Assembly (NCBI GenBank): GCA_030645915.1
Contig: JAUSNO010000011.1
Span: 62,001-126,000 of the forward strand
DNA from: Undibacterium sp.
Lineage (GTDB): Bacteria > Pseudomonadota > Gammaproteobacteria > Burkholderiales > Burkholderiaceae_D
DNA: 64,000 nucleotides
Direction: 5' to 3'
The notes under the pieces are model-generated. The model made no database searches. It saw nothing but the letters and a program-made list of their open reading frames with translations, and was not told the origin of the DNA. Position numbers and translations under genes: made by a program. This document shows positions 38,703 to 45,686 of the stretch, in pieces; the first letter of the stretch is position 1; the number at the start of each line of letters is the position of its first letter.

Positions 38703-39248
38703 ATGAGACTATCTATATCTGAAGAGCATCAAGATGAGATGCGCCACGCCTACTATGACGGCGCCCCGGGAATTCTAGTATCCGGCCTCGTCTGGATTGC
38801 AGCCGCGCTAGCGTGCCATCTACTCGGGACCAACCAAGCCGTATGGACTTTGCTCATAGGCGGCGCGCTAATTCACCCTATCACCATAATTGTTACCAAG
38901 GCGATAGGACGGCCCGCGAAGACCAGCAAAGCCAACGCGCTGAACCAACTCGGGATGGCGTCGACAATTTGGCTTATCCTTTGCTGCGCAATGGCCTATG
39001 GTCTTTTCCTTCTCAAGCCTGCGTTATTTTTCCCGGCAATGATGGCAACGATTGGAAGTCGCTACCTGATCTTTGCCAGTATGTATGGCAGATCCATTTT
39101 CTGGCTGTTGGGAGTAAGCCTTATTGTCGCTGCCAATCTCAGCTTCTTCTCGGCGGCCCCGCCCGTCATTGCGGCAGGACTCGGCGGATTGATTGAGGTT
39201 CTATTTGCTTTCTTTGTGTTTTCAAAAGCTTCCAGGCCAGCGGTCTAA
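38703..39248 (+). CDS. Cassette-borne membrane protein, DUF7010-like
   Basis: From ATG 38703 (after aggaagaac) the protein has 181 residues and five to six membrane helices. The start ISEEHQDEMRHAYYDGAPGILVSGLVW (seen as EEHQDEMRHAYYDGAPG) and GGALIHPITIIVTK recall a small membrane family common in integron gene cassettes; I place it in DUF7010 from memory. The stop codon lies within the first core site of an attC-like sequence (39243-39330), as in many cassettes. The start at 38646 is less likely. Function is unknown. Confidence 0.7.
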   Translation: MRLSISEEHQDEMRHAYYDGAPGILVSGLVWIAAALACHLLGTNQAVWTLLIGGALIHPITIIVTKAIGRPAKTSKANALNQLGMASTIWLILCCAMAYGLFLLKPALFFPAMMATIGSRYLIFASMYGRSIFWLLGVSLIVAANLSFFSAAPPVIAAGLGGLIEVLFAFFVFSKASRPAV

Positions 39249-39330
39249 CAATGGAATCAAACGGATACCCAACGTTGCTCTTCGCTCAAACCACCATTCG
39301 CGGCCGGCGCCGCTTATTTCAGCATTAGGT
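39243..39330 (+). other. attC-like recombination site 1
   Basis: R'' GTCTAAC (39243-39249) overlaps the stop codon. An imperfect hairpin with ggccggcgccgcttatttc follows, and the site ends in ATTAGGT (39324-39330), a variant of GTTRRRY with G replaced by A. The tail TTATTTCAGCATTAGGT resembles class 1 cassette attC tails. The 88-bp length is in the normal range. It is degenerate, so probably weak or inactive. Confidence 0.55.
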
Positions 39331-39337
39331 CAAGACA

Positions 39338-39652
39338 ATGTTCCAACCACGACCCCTTAAATTCTTTGCCGCAATCATTGCAATTTTCCTTTTGCTATCT
39401 TTGCCTGCGCTTGTGTGGCCCGGCTATCTTGATTCACCGGCGGGTCTAATCGTGGCAGTACCGTATCTTTCCATTTTTCTATTCCATAAAATCGGCATCC
39501 CTGGCCTACTTGTGAACAATGGCTTATGCGGTTGGGGTTGGTGTTCAGCCACCATCTTCGGCTGGATTTTTCTATTCACGTTTTGGCTCCTGCTTGCATG
39601 GCTATTTGCGTGGGGCTTGTCCAGCCTAACCCAGCATTCAAGAACGCCGTAA
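39338..39652 (+). CDS. Small cassette-type membrane protein
   Basis: This 104-residue protein has about three membrane helices (about 8-26, 36-52 and 75-98) and a conserved-looking centre NNGLCGWGWCSATIFGW with two cysteines. Similar short proteins are frequent in integron cassettes (from memory, not searched). Its ATG is 7 nt after attC-like site 1, as expected for a following cassette. Its last ten bases run into trailer repeat 1, so the original cassette end may have been lost. Function is unknown. Confidence 0.65.
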   Translation: MFQPRPLKFFAAIIAIFLLLSLPALVWPGYLDSPAGLIVAVPYLSIFLFHKIGIPGLLVNNGLCGWGWCSATIFGWIFLFTFWLLLAWLFAWGLSSLTQHSRTP

Positions 39653-39882
39653 CCCGCAATAAGTCGGGCGTCAATAGCCACCGGCGTATTGCGCCGCATG
39701 GAATTATTCAGCTACGCCATACGGCGCAATAGATGAAGCCCATTGCGCCCTACCGATTGACGGTTTCGACGTTTATTTCTGCCACTATTTTCTTCTCGTA
39801 TTGATGATCGACACACGTTTTACGTCGTGAATTCAATCAGGCTCTTTCGGCACCGAGATCGGTTTGCCTGCCACATGCGTGG
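39643..39882. repeat. Trailer repeat 1 (240-bp direct repeat)
   Basis: It is identical in length to 42598-42837 and differs at only about 10 of 240 positions (about 96 percent identity, no gaps). It starts aacgccgtaaccc and ends cacatgcgtgg. Inside is a palindrome tattgcgccgcatgg/ccatacggcgcaata (39687-39701/39717-39731), and the last part encodes the C-terminus of an Lrp-type protein on the minus strand. Together with copy 2 it brackets 2.7 kb of accessory genes. Confidence 0.9.
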
Positions 39883-39898
39883 CCAGTACCCGCATCAT
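39833..39898 (-). pseudogene. Remnant of an lrp-family gene
   Basis: Read on the minus strand this gives MMRVLAT joined in frame to HVAGKPISVPKEPD and a stop. The first part matches MRVLAT of the intact Lrp at 42788-43240, and the second matches its last 14 residues; the segment between (about 24 residues) has been deleted at a short shared sequence (ctggccac). It is therefore a decayed, internally deleted copy of the lrp 3' end and not a functional gene. Confidence 0.8.
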
Positions 39899-39900
39899 GC

Positions 39901-40200
39901 TGCAAATTCTAAAAAGCATCACGGCCACCACGCCCTATCCATGCGCCTTCCCAGGCAGTCTGGCCTGCAAGGCGCATGGATAGGGCGTGCTGGGCATGCC
40001 ATCGCGTAAAAATTGACGAAATGCGGTTGCGTTAGGACTCGTAACGACAGGCGTCATGCGAAATAGATTTCAATATCACTAATTTTGTTGATAAAATAAA
40101 AACAAGTAGCCGCGCCTCTTTTATCGATTTTGTTAAGCTTTTTGTTTTCGAGGCATCACAGATTTGAGCTAGGCTACAAAAGGCTTAACAGAGAAAAGAA
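39901..40200 (+). repeat. Leader repeat B (~300 bp direct repeat)
   Basis: This is the second copy of the segment at 38324-38629, with similar length and roughly 80-85 percent identity by eye. It starts 18 bp after trailer repeat 1 and ends about 66 bp before the membrane gene at 40267. It contains palindromic repeat copy 5. The order leader - genes - trailer is thus repeated in tandem. Confidence 0.75.
39923..39995. repeat. Dispersed palindromic repeat, copy 5
   Basis: Arms 39923-39949 and 39969-39995 match at 25 of 27 positions (cacgccctatccatgcgcctt and its complement). It is the most perfect copy of the family in the window. It lies inside leader repeat B. Confidence 0.8.
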
Positions 40201-40266
40201 ACCGAAGAGCTACTTTTTGATCACCGGTTAATTTACCATTTTTCAAATTAAATCACGTTGAAATTC

Positions 40267-40779
40267 ATGGTTCCAGAAATAACGATACTTAATTTACAGT
40301 TGGCCGCATCTGTTCTGATGGGATATGACTATTTTCTATCCGATGCATTAAAAGCGCAGGCCAATGCGTTTGCTGCCGATGTGGTCAAAACTTATCAATC
40401 TCAAACCGATGCACGACTTAAGGCACAAGCGGGTATTTTCCGTACATGGATTCCAGTAATTATTTCCGGAATTGTATATGCCACTATTGGTTCGGCCGTA
40501 TATTTTTTAGGGAAGACACTGGCATTTAAGGGCGCGCCGATTGAACTTCAAATTATCGGTGCTGTGTTAATGTTCGCGGTCATATATTTTGTTTGGCGCG
40601 CGTCAAAACAATTAATTGATGCATTCACTCATGGGGTTCTGCCATTTACGATACCCGCCATCCTTCGAGTAATATTCACGTTTCTACTTTACAGTTCCAA
40701 AGGAGCCATCGCGGCACTAGGTATGCTTTTTTTAGTTACCTCCTTCTTATTCCGATACTCTAATGCTGGCATTTTCTAA
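40267..40779 (+). CDS. Uncharacterised four-helix membrane protein
   Basis: From ATG 40267 the protein has 170 residues; TTG 40258 would add three. A soluble N-terminal part (about 1-60) precedes four hydrophobic segments (about 61-85, 95-113, 125-143 and 147-165). I do not recognise the family. The gene is more AT-rich than the core genes and shares a transcript with the next gene (7 nt gap). It follows leader repeat B, as the 38703 gene follows leader repeat A. It may be cargo of a mobile cassette. Confidence 0.65.
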   Translation: MVPEITILNLQLAASVLMGYDYFLSDALKAQANAFAADVVKTYQSQTDARLKAQAGIFRTWIPVIISGIVYATIGSAVYFLGKTLAFKGAPIELQIIGAVLMFAVIYFVWRASKQLIDAFTHGVLPFTIPAILRVIFTFLLYSSKGAIAALGMLFLVTSFLFRYSNAGIF

Positions 40780-40786
40780 TTTACCG

Positions 40787-41389
40787 ATGAAGTATATTCT
40801 GACCGAAGATGAAATCTCAAATGCTGTGCGATATGTGGAAGAACTGCGCTTGTTTATACATGAATTCTCTGTCCCCGGTAACAATCGCGTTCGAGCCGCA
40901 GGTTCGTGTTTCGCGATCGCTCAAGAGCACCACCACGCAATCGTGAAACTCCTTGAATGCAGACTCTTCTCTTCTGCATTCTCTCTTATTCGTGTGGAAT
41001 TCGAAGCCTACGTTCGTGGAAAATGGTTGTCGAATTGCGCTAGCGATGCACTCGTTGAAGCTTTTATTCAAGGTAAAGAGCCACCAGGAATAAATTGTCT
41101 TCTTGAACAATTGGAGATGCTTGATTCATTCAATGAAAAGATGCTATCTAAAATCAAACAAAAAACATGGAAATCGATGTGCGCGTATACCCATACAGGA
41201 GGTTTACATGTCCAGCGTTGGAATACAGATGATGGGATTGAGGCAAATTATGAGAGAGAAGAAGTTCTTGAGGTCTTGAAATTCGCTGAAAGTATCGCTT
41301 CATTTTCTGTCATTGGAGTCGCAGAGTTAGCTTCCGACGAAAAGTTGGCGGAGAGAATACTGGCTTCTTTCAAGCAACAGGTGGCATGA
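40787..41389 (+). CDS. Uncharacterised cargo protein, DUF6988-like
   Basis: From ATG 40787 the protein has 200 residues, is soluble and mainly helical. The pattern CFAIAQEHHHAIVKLLECRLFSSAFSLIRVEFEAYVRG (seen in parts: AQEHHHAIVKLL, LIRVEFEAYVRG) with YTHTGGLHVQRW recalls DUF6988 and AbiV-like families with conserved His and Arg residues, but this is from memory. It is 7 nt after the membrane protein gene, suggesting a two-gene unit. The stop is directly followed by attC-like site 2. A defence role is possible but unproven. Confidence 0.6.
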   Translation: MKYILTEDEISNAVRYVEELRLFIHEFSVPGNNRVRAAGSCFAIAQEHHHAIVKLLECRLFSSAFSLIRVEFEAYVRGKWLSNCASDALVEAFIQGKEPPGINCLLEQLEMLDSFNEKMLSKIKQKTWKSMCAYTHTGGLHVQRWNTDDGIEANYEREEVLEVLKFAESIASFSVIGVAELASDEKLAERILASFKQQVA

Positions 41390-41390
41390 G

Positions 41391-41456
41391 TTTTAACTTG
41401 GCGCTCATCACGGAATCAACGAAAATTCCGTTGATCCGGATAGCTCAACGTTATAC
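41391..41456 (+). other. attC-like recombination site 2
   Basis: The site starts TTTTAAC (41391-41397) and ends GTTATAC (41450-41456). Between them CGGAATCAACG pairs with CGTTGATCCG, leaving one unpaired A, the kind of extrahelical base that directs integrase to the bottom strand. The 66-bp length is normal. The junction G|TT would be at 41450/41451, four codon-free bases before the next gene start. Confidence 0.7.
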
Positions 41457-41459
41457 GTC

Positions 41460-42506
41460 GTGAACACGTCCGCTAAGCGCCTCGCCTTCAAATACCGCAG
41501 CGGCGACGCCGCCACGCTCGCGCGCGACCTAGCCTCACTTCGAGACGCAACGTTCTACGCGGCGAGTCGCCACACGCTGAACGACCCGTTCGAAGGACGT
41601 TTTGACCGTGCGTCACTCGACTTGCAGTTTGACGCGATACGAGACTTAGTGTCAGCCATCACGCCGACAGCTTCAGCGTCGCTCGACGCAGTCTCAGCCG
41701 CAGCGAACGAGGTTCTTGAATTCGTCGACAAGAGCGGTGTCTTTTCCCTCAGTTACAACCCGCTGCAGGAGTTGATCTGGGCGCACTACGGCGGCTCTCA
41801 TCGCGGATTCTGTATCGGCTACGACCTAGAGAGACTTGTTGAGTTTGAACCCAACGTCCACCACTTCCTTGACGTTCAGTACAGCAATGCTGCCCCGGTC
41901 CTGCAGCCATCAGACCTGATCTCGTCCGAGTCTCATCTCGATGTTCTAAAGAAGATGCTTGGGGTGAAGTCAAGACCGTGGGCGTACGAAGAGGAAGTAC
42001 GGGTGATCACTGTCCCGCCAGGCCTACACGAACACGACTACAGGGCGGTGAGGGTGGTGTACTTCGGCCTCCGCTGTCCCGAGAGCAATCGGTCCGCGGT
42101 TATGGAGGCTCTGGCGGGTCGAAGTGTCGCCTACGAGCAGGTCATAAGTCCGCCTTCGTCGTACGCTCTACACACAAAGAAGCTTCCCGACCAATACGAC
42201 TCGACGCCAAAGTACAAACAAAACGTCGCCCCTATAAGCGAAGGCGCGATCTATCCCGGCTATCTAAAGCCTGAGCAAAAACAGTACGCCGACTATCTGT
42301 ACAAGGCAGCCGAGATCGTGCGTCGGGAACCTTACTGTCAAGAGGTCACCAACGTAGACTTCAGCAGTTCGAAGAGCAAACCCGGGAAGCCGATCATCTA
42401 TGCGCATTTCCTTCGCGCGCCAAACAAGTACGTCAAAAGACTGTTCTCACTATCGGACATAGACAAACAATACAAGGCGCTTGACCTTCCGCCGAATGAC
42501 GTATAA
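41460..42506 (+). CDS. DUF2971 domain protein in an integron-type gene cassette
   Basis: This 348-residue protein has the DUF2971 signature: FSLSYNPLQELIWAHYGGSHRGFCIGYD (seen as ELIWAHYGG and RGFCIGYD) near residues 97-122 and WAYEEEVRVITVPPG near 177-191. DUF2971 proteins are common in defence islands and cassettes; their activity is unknown. The start is GTG 41460, 3 bp after attC-like site 2. The TAA lies inside the R'' of attC-like site 3, giving a cassette of about 1.1 kb (41451-42553). GC content and codon use differ from the AT-rich gene before it. Confidence 0.8.
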   Translation: MNTSAKRLAFKYRSGDAATLARDLASLRDATFYAASRHTLNDPFEGRFDRASLDLQFDAIRDLVSAITPTASASLDAVSAAANEVLEFVDKSGVFSLSYNPLQELIWAHYGGSHRGFCIGYDLERLVEFEPNVHHFLDVQYSNAAPVLQPSDLISSESHLDVLKKMLGVKSRPWAYEEEVRVITVPPGLHEHDYRAVRVVYFGLRCPESNRSAVMEALAGRSVAYEQVISPPSSYALHTKKLPDQYDSTPKYKQNVAPISEGAIYPGYLKPEQKQYADYLYKAAEIVRREPYCQEVTNVDFSSSKSKPGKPIIYAHFLRAPNKYVKRLFSLSDIDKQYKALDLPPNDV

Positions 42507-42559
42507 CCCCTCGCTCAAGCTAACCCGCTACGGCAGGCAGCTTAGCTCGAACGTTATAC
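42501..42559 (+). other. attC-like recombination site 3
   Basis: R'' GTATAAC (42501-42507) and R' GTTATAC (42553-42559) are perfectly complementary. Between them tcgctcaagct pairs imperfectly with agcttagctcga, with unpaired bases, and a short loop closes it. The 59-bp length is close to the minimum for attC. It ends in the same GTTATAC as site 2, so cassette boundaries 41450/41451 and 42553/42554 agree. This is the best attC candidate here. Confidence 0.8.
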
Positions 42560-42564
42560 ATCCT

Positions 42565-42621
42565 ATGTTTAGTAAATTACTCGCTGTCGTTGGTCTTAAC
42601 GCCGTAACCCACAATAAGTAG
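42565..42621 (+). pseudogene. Truncated cassette reading frame
   Basis: An ATG six bases after attC-like site 3 opens MFSKLLAVVGLNAVTHNK and then stops. The first 11 codons are unique; the rest is trailer repeat 2, which begins at 42598. It looks like the start of a further cassette gene cut off by the 240-bp repeat. No function can be assigned. Confidence 0.5.
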
Positions 42622-42837
42622 GGCATCAATAGCCACCGGCGTATTGCGCCGCATGGAATTATTCAGCTACGCCATACGGCGCAATAGATGAAGCCCATTG
42701 CGCCCTACCGATTGACGGATTCGGCGTCTATTTCTGCCACTATTTTCTTCTCGTATTGATGATCGACACACGTTTTACGTGGTGAATTCAATCAAGCTCT
42801 TTCGGTACCGAGATTGGTTTGCCTGCCACATGCGTGG
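42598..42837. repeat. Trailer repeat 2 (240-bp direct repeat)
   Basis: This is the second copy of the 240-bp repeat. Its last 50 bp are the real 3' end of the intact lrp gene (stop at 42788-42790). It contains the same inner palindrome as copy 1. The intact gene at this copy suggests it is the original chromosomal site and copy 1 the displaced one. Confidence 0.9.
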
Positions 42838-43240
42838 TCAGCACGATGGCGGTTGAGGTTGAGCCAAACGCATTGAGCTCGTTGATCACGCGCTGCAAGT
42901 GCTCGACATCGGTGGCCAGTACGCGCATGACGGCGCCGTCTTCGCCGGTGACGGTGTAGCAGTCGATGATCTCCGGGCAGCGCGCGACAAATTCGGCGTA
43001 GGGCCTGCCTTGCTGGGTGGAGATGCGTATCATCGCGGTGATCTGGTAGCCCAGCGCCTTGGGGTTGATATCGGCGCGGTAGCCGCGTATTACGCCGGCC
43101 GCCTCCAGCCGCTTGATGCGCTCGGATACGGCGGGCTGGCTCAGGTGTACCTGGCGGCCGACTTCGGCGTGCGAGATGCGGGCATCCTGTTGCAATAATT
43201 GCAGGATTTTTTGATCAAAGTTGTCGATTTTTTGATTCAT
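42788..43240 (-). CDS. Lrp/AsnC family transcriptional regulator
   Basis: The 150-residue protein has the AsnC helix-turn-helix (about 5-60, ARISHAEVGRQVHLSQPAVSERI, seen as HAEVGRQVHLSQPAVSE) and a RAM effector domain (GYQITAMIRIS, CYTVTGEDGAVMRVLATD). It is divergent from lysA with a 131-bp gap, so regulation of lysA by an amino acid such as lysine is plausible. Its 3' end is part of the 240-bp direct repeat. A deleted remnant of the same gene lies at 39833-39898. Confidence 0.93.
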   Translation of the reverse strand: MNQKIDNFDQKILQLLQQDARISHAEVGRQVHLSQPAVSERIKRLEAAGVIRGYRADINPKALGYQITAMIRISTQQGRPYAEFVARCPEIIDCYTVTGEDGAVMRVLATDVEHLQRVINELNAFGSTSTAIVLTTHVAGKPISVPKELD

Positions 43241-43371
43241 CAGGATTTTCTCTCAATTTCAATTCAATTCATGGGAAAAGCCCTTGATTGCTTATGAATC
43301 CCCATTCATTAAGCGAGTTTGGCTTGGTACATTATAGGTCAAGCTTATTCAAAATCCACCAAAAAACACTC

Positions 43372-44613
43372 ATGACCAATATCATTACACCAGCGCAAAT
43401 CGCCCAGATCGCCGCGCAGTTCCACACCCCTTGCTGGGTCTACGACGCCAGCGTGATCCGCCAGCAAATCGCGCGCCTACGCCAGTTTGACGTGATCCGC
43501 TTCGCGCAGAAGGCATCGAGCAATATCCATCTGCTGAAACTGATGCGCGAAGAAGGCGTGATGGTCGATTCTGTCTCGATCGGTGAAGTCGAACGCGCGC
43601 TGGCTGCAGGCTATGCGCCGGATGACAATGCCACGCATGCGCCTATCGTTTTCACCGCCGATCTGCTGGATAAAAATGCGCTGAAGCGCGTGGTTGAATT
43701 GAATATCCCGGTCAATTGCGGCTCGCCGCAGATGCTGGAACAACTCGGCCAGGCGCACCCCGGCCATCCGGTCTGGCTGCGCATCAACCCTGGTTTTGGC
43801 CACGGCCACAGCCGCAAGACCAATACCGGCGGCGAGCAGAGCAAACACGGCATCTGGTTTGAACATCTGCAGGACTCGTTAGCGATCATTGACCAGTACG
43901 GTTTAAAGTTAATTGGCCTGCACATGCACATCGGTTCCGGCGTCGATTACGACCATCTGCAAAGCGTCTGCGATGCGATGATTACGCAAGTCAAAACCTG
44001 CGCGCACGACCTGTCGGCGATCTCCATCGGAGGCGGATTATCCATCCCCTACTACGGCGATGAAGCGGCGGTCGATACCGAGCATTACTTCCAGATCTGG
44101 GACAAGGCGCGCAAGGATATCGAAGCGCATCTGGGCCATAAAATCAGTATGGAAATCGAGCCGGGGCGTTTTCTGGTGGCGCAATCGGGCATCCTGATTT
44201 CTGAACTGCGCGCACAAAAACAGGTGGGGAATAATTTTTTCGCGCTGGTCGACGCCGGCTTCAATGATCTGGCGCGCCCCGCCATGTACGGCAGCTATCA
44301 CCGCATCAGCGCCCATGCGCCGGACGGTACATTGCGCACCACACTAACCAAACCAACCGTGGTGGCCGGCCCCTTGTGCGAATCCGGCGATGTCTTCACG
44401 CAGGAAGACGGCGGCGTTGTTACCACGCAGAATTTGCCGGCCTGCGAGATCGGCGACCTGTTCGTTTTTCACGATACCGGTGCCTATGGCGCCAGCATGT
44501 CGTCGAACTATAATTCGCGCCCCTTGATACCTGAAATCCTGGTCGATGGTGCGCAGATCAGGCAGATACGCCGACGTCAGACGGTGCAGGAACTGATCGC
44601 GCTGGAACTGTAA
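43372..44613 (+). CDS. lysA: Diaminopimelate decarboxylase
   Basis: From ATG 43372 the enzyme has 413 residues, a fold III PLP decarboxylase making lysine from meso-diaminopimelate. The PLP lysine is K47 in RFAQKASSN. HMHIGSG, SIGGGLSIPY and EPGRFLVAQ follow, and the second-subunit cysteine is in GPLCESGDVF. It is closer to the short LysA form found beside a regulator in E. coli than to the longer housekeeping LysA of beta-proteobacteria, so another copy may exist. An upstream ATG at 43288 lies in the promoter region shared with lrp. Confidence 0.9.
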   Translation: MTNIITPAQIAQIAAQFHTPCWVYDASVIRQQIARLRQFDVIRFAQKASSNIHLLKLMREEGVMVDSVSIGEVERALAAGYAPDDNATHAPIVFTADLLDKNALKRVVELNIPVNCGSPQMLEQLGQAHPGHPVWLRINPGFGHGHSRKTNTGGEQSKHGIWFEHLQDSLAIIDQYGLKLIGLHMHIGSGVDYDHLQSVCDAMITQVKTCAHDLSAISIGGGLSIPYYGDEAAVDTEHYFQIWDKARKDIEAHLGHKISMEIEPGRFLVAQSGILISELRAQKQVGNNFFALVDAGFNDLARPAMYGSYHRISAHAPDGTLRTTLTKPTVVAGPLCESGDVFTQEDGGVVTTQNLPACEIGDLFVFHDTGAYGASMSSNYNSRPLIPEILVDGAQIRQIRRRQTVQELIALEL

Positions 44614-44630
44614 TCAGGGGATTGACCTTG

Positions 44631-44662
44631 CCTGTGCGATGGCTTAAACTCGGCCGCACAGG
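44631..44662. terminator. Weak hairpin downstream of lysA
   Basis: CCTGTGCG (44631-44638) and CGCACAGG (44655-44662) form a perfect 8-bp stem with a 16-nt loop. There is no T run, so it is at best a factor-dependent or weak terminator. No gene is seen in the rest of 44614-44799. Confidence 0.35.
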
Positions 44663-44799
44663 TGTGAAGGGACGCCTGCCCGCACAAGAGGCTCTCACCC
44701 TAATTTCATCATTTGTCATCATGCAGATTTACTGTGATAACGCATTGATTCGTTTGGCATCAGCGGGATGGCCAAGAATAACGAACAAGGAGCCTTATC

Positions 44800-45624
44800 A
44801 TGTCATCCCCCGTCACTGAACTCAAAACCCGCGCCCGTTTATTGTTAAATGCCTTGCATGCGAAGACGCCGGCAAGCATCGCGCGCAGCACCCGCATCAG
44901 CAAACAACAAGCCTGGCCTATTCCTGCTACTCCCGAGGCATGGACGCTGCGCCATGCGCTCAATATTGTCGCCAGCGAAGCAGGTTTTAAGCACTGGGAA
45001 CACGCGCGCACCATCTTCAGCGGCGCAGCGCATGCCAGCGAAGACATGGGCACGTTCTGGTACGACCAGCAGGCACACGGGTTGACCAATCACTGGTTCG
45101 CCAGTTATGCCGAAGCCAGGGCGCAATTGCAGCTGCATCCGGATAACTATCTGCTGCCGTACAAGAAGCAGTTTTTTGTGGCCGAACTGCCCTGTATCAC
45201 GCAACTGGGGTTAGCCGACAATGCGCCACTCTGGCAAGTGATACAGCACGATCTGGTGGCGGCTTACGGCAGCGCTGCTTGGGCAAAATTGTGTGAATTG
45301 CGGCTGGAGGCAACGCGCCTGCGAGAAATCGAAGCAGCGCAGGAAAATAGCGAAGACGTCAAACGAAAAGAGCGTGAATTTTCCAACGCTGTGCTGAACA
45401 CTTTTATCGAAAACGGGCGCATCAACAAGATCCCGCAGATGCGCAAGAAACGTCTGGTGATCTTGCAATGGCTGGTCAATCAGCTGGAGCTGGAACGGCG
45501 TTATGCGGAGAAGGAGATCAACACTTTTTTGCTGCAGTTTCACGAAGATTTCGCCACCCTGCGGCGCGAGTTCATCGCCTGCAAACTGATGGCGCGTGAA
45601 GATAATGTGTACTGGCGCTGCTGA
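44800..45624 (+). CDS. Hypothetical protein with C-terminal DUF2087 domain
   Basis: This 274-residue protein follows an aaggag site. The C-terminal 65 residues fit DUF2087: IPQMRKKRLVILQWLV, LERRYAEKEINTFLLQFHEDFATLRREFI and the terminal VYWRC. DUF2087 is a small winged-helix-like domain also found behind ArsR or acetyltransferase domains. The N-terminal half (1-150) is of unknown type, with a segment AWTLRHALNIVASEAGFKHWEHA. It is monocistronic; the function may be DNA binding but this is uncertain. Confidence 0.75.
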   Translation: MSSPVTELKTRARLLLNALHAKTPASIARSTRISKQQAWPIPATPEAWTLRHALNIVASEAGFKHWEHARTIFSGAAHASEDMGTFWYDQQAHGLTNHWFASYAEARAQLQLHPDNYLLPYKKQFFVAELPCITQLGLADNAPLWQVIQHDLVAAYGSAAWAKLCELRLEATRLREIEAAQENSEDVKRKEREFSNAVLNTFIENGRINKIPQMRKKRLVILQWLVNQLELERRYAEKEINTFLLQFHEDFATLRREFIACKLMAREDNVYWRC

Positions 45625-45686
45625 AATAACAGATATCCGGATAGAGTAGCGCCACATTTACCAATATGAAAAATGCGGCGTCGCTT

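Noticed and set aside
39687-39731. Terminator in trailer repeat 1
   Set aside because: The palindrome is strong but has no T run on either side and is repeated at 42643-42687; it is more likely a REP-like repeat.
38324-42837. CRISPR array
   Set aside because: The repeats are only two copies each, 240-300 bp long and flank genes; there are no short regular repeats with spacers.
36123-42837. A functional integron with intI
   Set aside because: No tyrosine recombinase or IntI-like frame exists on either strand here; only attC-like sites are seen.
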